Assembly (NCBI RefSeq): GCF_011075055.1
Contig: NC_058150.1
Coordinates: forward strand, 10,268,330-10,332,329
DNA length: 64,000 nt
Source: Mangifera indica
Lineage: Eukaryota > Streptophyta > Magnoliopsida > Sapindales > Anacardiaceae
Direction: 5' to 3'
Part shown: one piece after another, positions 55,240-64,000 of the stretch
Position numbering within the stretch: the first letter of the stretch is position 1
Layout of the letters: the number at the start of each line of letters is the position of its first letter
Translations under genes and position numbers: made by a program
Notes under the pieces: model-generated
Seen by the model: the letters and a program-made list of their open reading frames with translations, nothing else
The model's database searches: none
Told to the model about the DNA's origin: nothing

Positions 55240-55905
55240 TGTAATGTGTCTTATGCTTCAGCTATAGACAGATTCATGTACGTAATCCTATGTAAAAGGC
55301 TCGTATAGAATTTGTTGTAAGTGTTATGAACAGATATTTGACCAATCCAGGGGAGAAATATTGGTCAACTGTGAAATCAATCCTTAAGTACTTAAGAAAG
55401 ACTAGAGATCTTATTTTGAGTTATGGGAGTTCAGAGTTAAACATTCAGAGATACTCAAACTCTAGTTCCCAGTCAAACATTGATTATAAATTCTATGTCC
55501 AGGTTCATTTTTATTTGTAATGGGATTACGGTTAGTTAAAAGAGTTCCAAACAATCGACCATAGTTGACTCCACTATAAAAGCTATAAAAAAGATTGTAT
55601 GAATGCACAAGTTCAGATCTAAACTTGGTATGGTTCCAAATATGGCTTATCCAATAACCATATTTTGTGACAATACCAGTGCTATTACATAAGCAAAAGA
55701 ACTAAGGGCACGTCAGAAGTTCAAATATATTTAGTGAAAATATCATATTTTAAAAAAATTCATTAGAATTGGAGAAATTATAATTTAGAAAACACCATCA
55801 GCAGAGAACGTTGCTGACTTACTGACTAAGGCAATGACACTGAAATAGTTAGACCATCATCTTGAGAAATGGGTATGCGATACAATAATGAATGACTTTA
55901 GTGCA
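55240..55905 (+). pseudogene. Copia RNase H
   Basis: Recognisable parts: NVSYASAIDRFMYVILC, 55326-55520 (MNRYLTNPGEKYWSTVKSILKYLRKTRDLILSYGSSELNIQRYSN), then FCDNTSAIT-stop-AKELRARQKFKYI and TPSAENVADLLTKAMT near 55790-55840. It ends HHLEKWVCDTIMNDFSAS before the purine-rich aagtaggag and the LTR. Confidence 0.8.
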
Positions 55906-55916
55906 AGTAGGAGTTT

Positions 55917-57000
55917 TGTTGGTGTATGCCCTAAAAACTATTCATGTTGTTGGTTTCAGGGCATTTCATTTTTAAATAATTTATTAATAAAGAAGTAGTT
56001 CTTTTGTTCATATGATTAAGTTGTTTTCTTTATTTTATGATAATATGAAGTATATGTATGAACTCTTTGGATGACTCACTTAATACAAACTGAATCATCA
56101 AATTGTTCCTTGCAAACTTGATATAACTTAGACAATTATATCATGTAATAGACATATTAAATATCTCCATTGAATGTCATGACATGATATTAGTACGGAT
56201 AATAATGATGGTCATGTCATTAGGGTATTAGTATGGATTAACAGTTAGAGAGTCATTTTTCGAACATGACCAATAATAATAAGTCATATAGTTATTAAAT
56301 CAAAGTCAATGACTTATTATAAGAACATATGTGATTCATATATTGAATATATACAAGATTAACCATATCTCGTAAGACAAACCATACTAGTCATGTATTA
56401 TTTGTATGTATAGAGGAATGATGGTAAAGATGGGATCAATTGATTCAGAACGTACTGAGTTTTGAATATCCATTGATTTTATCTAGATTTGAGTTATAAG
56501 GCAAATATCGATTAATATTAGAAATTGAATCTTCAACCACAGTATAGTATAAGTTATACGAAGGATGTTCATTATGACATGTTTCGAATATTTAAATCAA
56601 TAATTTGTAAAGAATTGAAATTAGGGCTTTGACAATCCATGAGTTTGAAATCGATCTAGATTAGACAATGAAAAGATATTACCTACATGGAACGTATGAT
56701 TGGAGATTTTAGGTTTGATGAAGTATTTCTTCATCATGGTTTAGGGGTTATGACACATTACTAGATTTTTACCATAATTGTTTAGTTTCTAAATACATTT
56801 TCAAATAGTCCGAAAAAGAGACTCATGGCTACACCACGATGAACCTAAAAGGTTACACTAATAAACCAAGCTTATGAAAGCAAGAATTAATTATCATGGG
56901 CTGGTTGGCACCTTTCAAAAGATAATAAGAATCACATAAAATATTATACAGATGTAAAGATAAGATCTTAAAAGTTAAAGTGTTAGTGACATGGAATAAA
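55917..57000 (+). repeat. Copia 3' LTR (start sure, end uncertain)
   Basis: TGTTGGTGTATGCCCTAAAA follows a purine tract (GCAAGTAGGAGTTT) after RNase H, a start typical of dicot copia LTRs. Sequence to at least about 56960 has the flavour of such LTRs. There is no partner LTR or target duplication to fix the end, which may lie anywhere between about 56950 and 57300. Confidence 0.65.
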
Positions 57001-59226
57001 TGTGGTTAAAATATATTTTATATATATATATACACTTGAAAAATCTTTAAATCAACATATTGGTGGGCCAAAAGTAGAATTTTAGAAAATTACAACTAAC
57101 CACCATTATAGAAGAATGAAGTTAGTTCATTAAAAAGAGTTAATCCATTTTAAACTAAAAATTCTCTCATTAAAATTGTAAAACTCTCTCCTCTCCTTTT
57201 ACCTCACAACAAGGGTTATCTTTTAGCTTAGTGGTGGATTTTCCTTGGAGATCTTACAAGTAGGAGACTCATTTCATCATCTTATATCCATATAAGAGGC
57301 AAAAGAGTAGGTAAAAGTTTCATCCTTCTCTTATTTGCCTTAATCATGTTTTGATTCTTATTCTACCTATATACATGATATTCTTTGCATATTTTTCTTC
57401 ACCTATTATTTTCAATCTCCTACTTCACAACCTAAGATTCTTAAGCTTTATGATAAGACCTTTAACCCATAACCAAAACTTATAGTCATCTGGCTAGGTT
57501 TCAAACCTTCACCCATGGTTTTCCAACTTGACATTCAAGCAAACAAAGTCTTACAACTTTTAAACTAAAGTCTCCAAGATCTTATCAAGGATTCCATCCT
57601 TCTAAGCAATGCTTTTAAGCTTCAACCAAGGATCTCTAAGCTGTTAGACCTAGTAGTTCATGTCATCAGATTGTGCTTGTATCGTGTCAGTTTGAGTTTC
57701 ATGTAGAAACCTTCAACTCTAACTCGATCCAAATTAGAATTATGTCAAAATTTTTGAACCATAGTCTACCCCTTTAATATTTGAGTTGACTTGACCCGAC
57801 CCAAATTGACTTGAAATTATCTATTGTTTTCACTCTTAGAAGTGTTTATACTGTTTAATTTTTTCATCAAATTACTCTAATCTACTATTAATAAAATACA
57901 TAACATAACATTTTGTCTTGTTTACAACTGGTTTAAAAATTACATACTAAGACCTCTAAAACACGTTAATATTCTGACTAACCAAATTATATTCTTATAA
58001 TTTAATAATGAAATAAAATTTTAAATAAAAATAAAAAATAATTAGTAATTACAAATATATAAAGATACAACTATATGCAATTCATAAAAATTTTAGTTGC
58101 TATTGATATTATCTTTCAATATTTTTATAATTTATCCATAATAAATTATATCACAGTAACTTTTTTTAAAACATTTGAGTCGTTTCAGGCAGTGTTGGGT
58201 TACTTTTGTGTGGGCCCTAACACTACTCGATTTAATTTCAGTCATATCAGATTAACTTAAAATAAATTTCGTATCAAGAAAACTTAACTTTAACCTGATT
58301 TTTATGTCATATTATGTTGGATTAACAAGTTGTATTGAAAATTGTCAGCTTTATAGGCTATAATCAAAATTACCTAGGCTTTAAACCTGCACCTTCTACT
58401 TATAAGTGAACTTTTATCTTTTAACTAAGATTATCTATATTCTTGCCAAAGATTTTCACACTTTAACATTACTTTTTAGGATATCACCAAACAAAAAAAC
58501 AAATATCTTAATAACAAACATAAGATTCAAAATCACACCACACAATGAGACACGACATTTATGCAGTTCATCATAACCTTCATATATCCACAAAAAGAGA
58601 ATTTACTATAATAACATCTATAAACCTACTACCTAATTAAAAGAGTGGAACCAAACAAAATTTCTATAATCACCCATGGTGTTTAATCTACACTTACTTA
58701 CACCACATAGCTTGAGCTTTCACATTCTCTCATAATCTAAAGTTACTTTCACTCTTATATTTATTGATTATATATAAGATATTGTATTCCAAGTAGAAAT
58801 CTTATTATATCCTTGATAGGACTCTCATAATTCCATTCCTATATAATTTGATTGTTTTTCATTTTTTATATTTTCTAACAAAAGAAAATACTCAAAATAT
58901 TCACACTTGTAATTTTTATTTACTTTTTTATGTGATTTGAATGGAATTTAGTTGGGTTTTGAGTAGGTAGAGTCAATATTGTGTAGTTATAAGGTTGAAT
59001 ATTACATATATTATGTAATAGATTTTTATAGTACATTGTTATATATACTTAAAATGTTTACAACATAATATAAAATTATAACATAAACCATATCACTAAA
59101 ATTTTGCATTATAACTGGATTAGAATGAAGCAGCTAGGTCAAACATATTTAGTGCAATTATTAGTTGCGAAATTTTGGTCAATAGGGAAGCAGCTAGAAT
59201 TTTATAGTATGAGTATATAGGGATAT
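57001..59226. other. AT-rich stretch without recognisable genes
   Basis: About 2.2 kb of very AT-rich sequence with no long open frame (the longest, 58075-58260, has 61 codons and no family resemblance). It includes a (TA) run at 57018-57031 and gacttgacccgacccaaat near 57791, a type of phrase common in decayed plant repeats. It may include the copia LTR end and old intergenic DNA. Confidence 0.4.
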
Positions 59227-59522
59227 TGTAACATCTGAATTCAGGTGTGTCAGTAAACTCCACTTCCAAAATTACCCCTAGAGTTGATTTTATAACTTGT
59301 TGTCTAAAGAAATTGCAAAAGAATTATAGAAAACTACTAAATGAGCAATAATTTTCAAAGGGGGTAAAATGGTCATTTTAGAAGGATTTAAGGGACAAAG
59401 TGGGAATTAAAATTGAATGGCACACTTGAAATTATATGGTGGTGCTAAAGGTTTTTGGTAATTGGCTAAGGATAAAATAGTCATTTAGGGAAAAAATTAC
59501 GGGCAAAATGGTCCAAAAGGCT

Positions 59523-59531
59523 TATAAAATA
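59523..59531 (+). promoter_or_regulatory. TATA box of the family D LTR
   Basis: TATAAAATA about 300 bp into the LTR, followed about 30-40 bp later by cttcttcatttt, a pyrimidine-rich stretch of the kind seen at plant start sites. It is the best core-promoter candidate in this LTR. Confidence 0.55.
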
Positions 59532-60441
59532 TATACCCTATTCATTTTCTTCTTCATTTTAGCCGAGAGCCTTCCATTTTTGCTAAAGCTTTCCCTTAAT
59601 CAAAATTCATCCAAAAACCTAGCTAAACTACCTAATTTCCAAAGCCTCCAGTTATAAAAAGTATAGATCTATCAATTCTGGCCAGTTCTAAGGTAAAAAA
59701 TTTAATTTTTAAGATATATCAAATTTAGAGTTTTGATGGATGATTATATTTTTGATTGATTAAGGTTGCTAGAAAGAAAAAAAGAAGGAGGATAAGATTA
59801 AATCACCAAATTAACAAAGAAAAGGTAAGAATTTCATACTTTACATACTTGAAGTAAATTTGAGTTAGGTTATTTAAATAACTTTTACTTATATAAGTGT
59901 GTAAGGTATTAGAATTAAGGTGATTTATGCTTAAAAGGATAAAGAAATTCATTAGAATTCAAGATGTAATTTTTTGTCATAAGGGTATTTTAGACATTTC
60001 ATATTCCTAAGGTTAGCTTTGTGGATTTTGTTTGTTGAATATATGAGAAATGATGAATTGATGAAAGAATTTGCATTAAGTTAATTTTTGCTTAATTATG
60101 TGCATGATATGTGGAATAGCCCTTATATTAAGTTTATATTATATATTTTGAAATTAATTTGATGCATGATATATAAATAAATGCTTGAGAAAATAATATG
60201 ATGTTTGATAAGGAGTGAAAAGAATAAGGGAAAATAATGAATGGACATATTTCATATTATGGTTATACATGCATACATGAGGAACCATAGTATATGCATG
60301 ATTTCAGAAAAATAAAGAAAGAGGAAAAACATTTTCTAAGCTATGCATGTTTTCAGAAAATGGAAAACAAGTGTTTTTGGCTTTATAATAACTCATATGA
60401 TATAGGAAAGCAGAAAACATACTTAAAATTCTTACACGTGA

Positions 60442-60540
60442 GTTGTACTGTATGGACAGCAAAGAAAAATATCGGTTGTACTGTGTGGATAGCAAAGAAA
60501 AATATTAGCTGTACTGTGTGGACAACAAAGAAAAAAAAAT
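60442..60540 (+). repeat. 33-bp minisatellite, three copies, in the family D LTR
   Basis: The motif gytgtactgtrtggayarc followed by aaagaaaaata starts at 60442, 60475 and 60508. The period is 33 bp, so a frame across it (60294-60575) encodes three near-identical 11-residue units, but that frame has no other support as a gene. Confidence 0.9.
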
Positions 60541-61099
60541 ATGCGTGTAAGAGAGAATTGTACTTTGTATGGTGACTGCAAGTACTGTCATATGTAGTCT
60601 AGACCAGTCAATGAGAAAGAGAGAGAAAAAAAAAATTAGTAAATATTTTATGAAAGTCATTTGCATTAGAATTATGCATATAAGCCTGTGTGGCTAATAA
60701 AGAGTTAAAAAAGATGTACGATCAGAAAATACAAATGTCATGGCACTCATATATGCATAAATCATAACGAGTGAATCATATTTGTATAGTAAGGAAATAA
60801 ATAAATGGGTGAAAGAAAAGAATTATGATATGTGTTTAATGCGTGTTCTGTGTCAATTATTTAGTTGTAAACAGCTCAGACACGCTGAGTATGGAAGAGA
60901 TTAGTACTGGTATGAAATACTTTAAGTGTTAAGTATGATTTTCTTACTGAGCCATAGTCGCTCACTCCGTTTAATTTAATATTTTACAGGTAAAGAGATG
61001 CAGCAAAGGTTCCCGGGAAGCACTAGTGAGACATGAGGCTGAGGGAGGAAGGCACCATATTGTTGTTGATTTATATATTTTGATGTATATGTGAATATA

Positions 61100-61102
<3 letters not shown>

Positions 61103-61157
<55 letters not shown>
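61103..61157. repeat. (TA)n microsatellite
   Basis: About 27 uninterrupted AT units inside the family D LTR, with further imperfect TATA-rich sequence to 61255. Such runs mutate quickly and may differ between alleles. Confidence 0.95.
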
Positions 61158-61158
<1 letters not shown>

Positions 61159-61511
61159 TTGATGTAGATATTGGTGGATATGTGTATATGTTGTTTCTTA
61201 TATCTATATATGTATATGATTTTGTATAGCTATATCTATATATGTATATATATATGGCTAGCTATGAAAATTGATTATAAAGTTCTGTGGGTGATAATTT
61301 TTATAATGGTTATTATTATGTACTTATTTGATTAATTGTGATTAAGTTGATAAAAATCCAGTCGGTTGGTAGGACTGGTTTATGTGAATTGCTAATTGGG
61401 AGTGTTACATGGCATAATTAAAAAGAGAAAATATTCCCCGGGCCCTTTAAAATAAGGGAACTCTTGCCGTTTTTTTGTAACACTCCCAATGGTTAGGAGA
61501 GGTTACATTTT

Positions 61512-61523
61512 TGGTATCAGAGC
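61512..61523 (+). promoter_or_regulatory. Primer binding site, tRNA-iMet type (family D)
   Basis: TGGTATCAGAGC, a perfect initiator-Met complement, five bases after the LTR. Confidence 0.9.
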
Positions 61524-61727
61524 GTGATTTTGGGTGCTTAAAAGTGGATATAATAGAATGTGTTGTAAATGTAATATAATATTTATATATAGTTTTGCAT
61601 TCTAGTATTACACAGGTGCCCCTCATGTCTCACAGATTAGCTCCCGAGAATCGACTGCAGTAAATTGTTTTCTTTACCTGTATTCAAATAATAGAATATT
61701 ATGTAATTACACTTATGCAGTTATTAG

Positions 61728-62960
61728 ATGAGGAGTACCACAAGACGAGAACAAGGACAGGGTCATGGAAGGGGTATTCAGAAAGAGACGAGAGAATTGT
61801 CTAACCCTTTCCTATCAGTTGGTTCAGGATTTGGGCTAGCAGAAATTAGAGATATAGTCCGTCAGGTATTGACCGAGAGTCAAGATAGACCCACACCTGA
61901 AAATATAGCCAGAGATGCCATCCGAGATGAGATTAGAAGTGAGATTCGTGAGGAGGTCATAGAAGAAATCAGAAATGAAATGAGGAATGAAGGGAGAGGA
62001 GAAATTGGAACTCAAAGGCGACTTGAGCCTATTTATTCCTTACCTAGTCAGCATACCCCTCCTGAATTTAAAGGTACCAAATATCCTTTAGTGGCTGATG
62101 AGTGGATCAAACAGGTGGAAAGTACCATGGATTTGTTTCCTATGACCGATAGAGAAAAAGTTCGATATGCCAGTTTCTTAATGAAGGGAGAGGCCCGCGT
62201 ATGGTGGGACCTAGTTAAAGAAACCAGAAATATGGATCTGATGACTTAGCAAGACTTTAGAAGGGTATTTGAGGCCCAATACAGAACAGTTGATGTGATA
62301 GCAGTCAAAGTTCAGGAGTTTATTTCTTTGCAGCAGGGGGAGGGTTCAGTAAAGGATTACTCTACTCGTTTTGATTCTTAGCCAGTTTTGCTCTAGGTAT
62401 GGTGAGTACACCTAGTCTCCAGTTGGACAGATTTCTTCAGGGCCTTAGACTGGAGATAACCTTGTATGTACTAGTTGGACCATGACCTCCTCAAACTTAT
62501 GAAGAGGCATTGGAGAGAGCATTGATGTTGGAGGTATATGTTAATAAGCTACCTAGGAATGCACCTTCCATGTCAACACCTTCATCAATAATAGTACCCC
62601 GGACAGTGATACCGAGTCGGTCAGCTTTACCTATTTCATTGACTATTTCAACACCTGTTACAACATCAAGGGGTAGTTCAATTGGCTCCAGTTTCAGAAA
62701 CAATAGGGCAAAAAGAAAATTCCAGTCAAAAGCAAATAGAAAAGGCAGGAAAAATGACAAGAAGCCTAGAAAAGAACATATTCCCCAGTGTCAGATTTAT
62801 GGGAGACGTCATAGCGGGGAATATTAGTACCAGTAGAAACAGGTGATTTGTTATAGATGCCGACATCCAGGGCATATAGCAAAGGATTGCCAGAATGCCG
62901 AAGTGCCAGTTCAGATACAGCCACAACAAAGCCTAATTCCGCCAGTCTAACCAGGGAGAG
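61728..62960 (+). pseudogene. Family D gag
   Basis: ATG at 61728 opens 173 codons: an Arg/Gly/Gln-rich start, a Glu/Arg-rich helical region (IRDEIRSEIREEVIEEIRNEMRNEGRG) and the capsid-like domain (TPPEFKGTKYPLVADEWIKQVESTMDLFPMTDREKVRYASFLMKGEARVWWDLVKE). TAG at 62247 fits a lost Trp (expected TW.DF). Afterwards DFRRVFEAQYRTVDVIAVKVQEFISLQQGEGSVKDYSTRF is in frame, then small shifts. 62510-62827 reads a Ser/Thr- and Lys-rich linker, and the CCHC knuckle CYRCRHPGHIAKDC lies near 62849-62890. Few lesions, so a fairly young copy. Confidence 0.85.
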
Positions 62961-63520
62961 GTATTAATGCACGAGTCTATACAGCTACCCATAGTCAAGC
63001 AGAGGCTAGCCCATCTATAGTTACTGGGCAACTCTTTTTCCACTCTGTTTCCTTATATGCATTGATTGATTCAGGAGCTACCCACTCATTTATTACACCA
63101 GGGGTTATTGAAAGGGTAGGTTTAGTGCCTGTTAGATCTACCCATTCTATTAGAGTTGAGATGTCAGATGGTGGGAGTGTGATTACTAATAAGATGTTAA
63201 AAGACCAGAGGGTAGTGATACATGTGAGAGAGTTAAAGGTAGACTTGATTGTCTTTGATATACCCGATTTTGATGTTATCCTGGGCATGGATTTCTTAGA
63301 AAGATATAGAATCGAGATTGACTGTAGAAAGAAAAAGGCTCGATTCCAACTTGATAATGGGGATTACTTTAATTTTGGAGAGGACCATCAGCCTAGTATG
63401 ATGATCAGTGGTGTAAAGGCACAAAAATTATTGAAAAAGGGGTGTATGGGATACTTAGCTCATGTGGTACATAAGCGTGATATTCAAAGATTAGATGTTC
63501 AAGATGTCCCAATAGTATGA
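62961..63520 (+). pseudogene. Family D protease
   Basis: Continues from gag in one reading frame; 63062-63520 is open. Contains LIDSGATHSFI with the catalytic Asp at 63068-63070, RVEMSDGGSVITNKMLKDQRVVIHVRELKVDLIVFDIPDFDVILGMDFLERYRIEIDCRKKKARFQ and a tail up to VQDVPIV, where TGA replaces the usual codon before [10 protein letters not shown]. It would process the Gag-Pol precursor. The core is intact, so this domain could fold if expressed. Confidence 0.85.
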
Positions 63521-64000
63521 GATTTTCCAGATATTTTTCCTGATGAGCTATCAGGTTTACCTCCAGAGAGAGAGTTGGAGTTTAGTATAGAGTTAGAACC
63601 TGGCTTAACCCCAATTTCAAAAGCCCCTTACTGGATGGCTCCAGCTGAATTACAAGAATTAAAGAAACAGTTGCAAGAACTTTTAGATAAGGTTTTTATT
63701 AGACCCAACCACTCTCCTTGGGGAGCCCCCATACTATTTGTCAAAAAGAAATATGGGTCGCTTCGTATGTGGATAGATTACAGAGAGTTGAATAAACTAA
63801 CAGTGAAGAATAAATACCCGTTGCCTCGAATTGATGATTTATTTGATCAATTGAAAGGAGCTTCTGTGTTCTCCAAAATTGACTTGAGGTCAGGTTATCA
63901 CCAAGTGAGGATTGCAGAGCAAGATATTCCAAAGACAGCTTTTCAGACTCACTACGGGTACTACGAGTTTGTGGTGATGCCCTTTGGATTGACTAATGCC
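63521..64000 (+). pseudogene. Family D reverse transcriptase, N-terminal part, cut by window end
   Basis: After the TGA at 63518 the frame is open to the window end: [131 protein letters not shown]...[18 protein letters not shown]. Most gypsy RT landmarks up to the YxDD box are present. C-to-T type changes explain odd residues (MWIDYR for MCIDYR needs another change). Confidence 0.85.

Larger units (their letters stand above)
52620..57000 (+). mobile_element. Ty1/copia element, 5' end missing; 3' LTR end uncertain
   Basis: Order of domains (gag knuckle, protease, integrase, RT, RNase H, LTR) is that of copia elements, the reverse of gypsy for integrase and RT. There is no 5' LTR, PBS or most of gag. 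The 3' LTR begins at 55917 (TGTTGGTGTATGCCC). Its end cannot be fixed without a partner, so the right boundary is approximate. Confidence 0.8.
59227..61507 (+). repeat. Family D 5' LTR (2281 bp)
   Basis: Starts TGTAACATCTGAATTC and ends GAGAGGTTACA, giving a perfect 6-bp terminal inverted repeat (TGTAAC/GTTACA). The PBS begins five bases later. It contains a TATA box near 59523, a 33-bp minisatellite (60442-60540), a long TA microsatellite (61103-61157) and an internal gggagtgttaca/gtaacactccc pair near 61400-61490. Confidence 0.9.
59227..64000 (+). mobile_element. Family D Ty3/gypsy element, 5' LTR to RT (continues past window)
   Basis: A 2.28-kb LTR with TGTAAC...GTTACA termini, a canonical PBS, a leader, gag with zinc knuckle, a protease of DSGA type and the first part of RT. 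Its proteins are clearly different from families A-C (LIDSGATHSFI rather than IIDGGSCTNVAS). The DSGATHSFI protease and long LTR recall plant chromovirus-type gypsy elements, but the clade cannot be fixed without the integrase end. Confidence 0.9.

Noticed and set aside
58075..58260. 61-codon frame in the AT-rich region
   Set aside because: Length and hydrophobic composition are as expected by chance in AT-rich sequence, with no homolog or gene context.
60294..60575. 93-codon frame with three 11-residue repeats
   Set aside because: It lies inside the family D LTR and exists only because the 33-bp minisatellite period is a multiple of three. No start context or homolog is seen.
1..64000. A novel defence, toxin or metabolic gene system
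   Set aside because: All recognisable coding sequence belongs to LTR retrotransposons or LINEs, and the one DNA transposon carries no recognisable gene; no operon-like or non-transposon gene cluster is visible.

Overview
This window looks like heterochromatic nuclear DNA of a flowering plant, probably a eudicot. It is AT-rich and consists almost entirely of transposable elements: Ty3/gypsy and Ty1/copia LTR retrotransposons primed by initiator-Met tRNA, L1-type LINEs with a DUF4283-like ORF1, and a Mutator-like DNA element. I found no intact host gene, no tRNA or rRNA gene, no CRISPR array and no prokaryotic features. Nearly every reading frame is a broken piece of gag, pol, LINE ORF1 or LINE ORF2. 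Family names A to E are labels of convenience for this window only.

Layout. 1-1425: LINE fragment (minus). 1427-2108: inverted, truncated family A LTR. 2109-5135: family A pol joined by a deletion to a family A LTR. 5136-6347: integrase end and 3' LTR of a family C element. 6348-7395: a different LINE remnant (minus). 7396-8213: unassigned. 8214-28507: one family B gypsy element (LTRs of 912 and 900 bp) that has been inserted into repeatedly. It carries a family A solo LTR (12911-13903, target duplication TAAGG) and a family A element with two LTRs (14792-27172, target duplication AATTG). Each LTR of that A element carries a LINE of the same family (15082-16158 truncated; 21264-27079 near full length). 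28508-30493: unassigned sequence and an orphan LTR, split by a 970-bp Mutator-like element (29238-30207) with roughly 85-bp inverted repeats and a 9-bp target duplication. 30494-36571: family C element on minus, with a 164-bp tandem repeat. 36577-47800: two family C internal regions on plus sharing one LTR (40084-40921). The second is interrupted by a family A element on minus (43643-47635), which itself holds a solo LTR (46529-47476). 47801-52538: another family A element (plus) with a solo LTR of a different family in gag (49049-50024). 52620-57000: degenerate copia element lacking its 5' end. 57001-59226: AT-rich, unassigned. 59227-64000: 5' part of a different gypsy element (family D), with a 2.28-kb LTR, gag, protease and the start of RT, running off the window.

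The history can be ordered from the target duplications. Families B and C are older hosts, family A elements inserted into their RNase H and integrase regions, and LINEs then inserted into family A LTRs. Many premature stops look like C-to-T changes at Trp, Gln and Arg codons, as expected from decay of methylated, silenced DNA. I saw no convincing new biological system. The most interesting signals are the nested insertion record, the clustering of family A insertions in the same part of host pol, the Mutator-like element with its GC-rich core, and the Lys/Glu-rich linker between protease and RT in families B and C.
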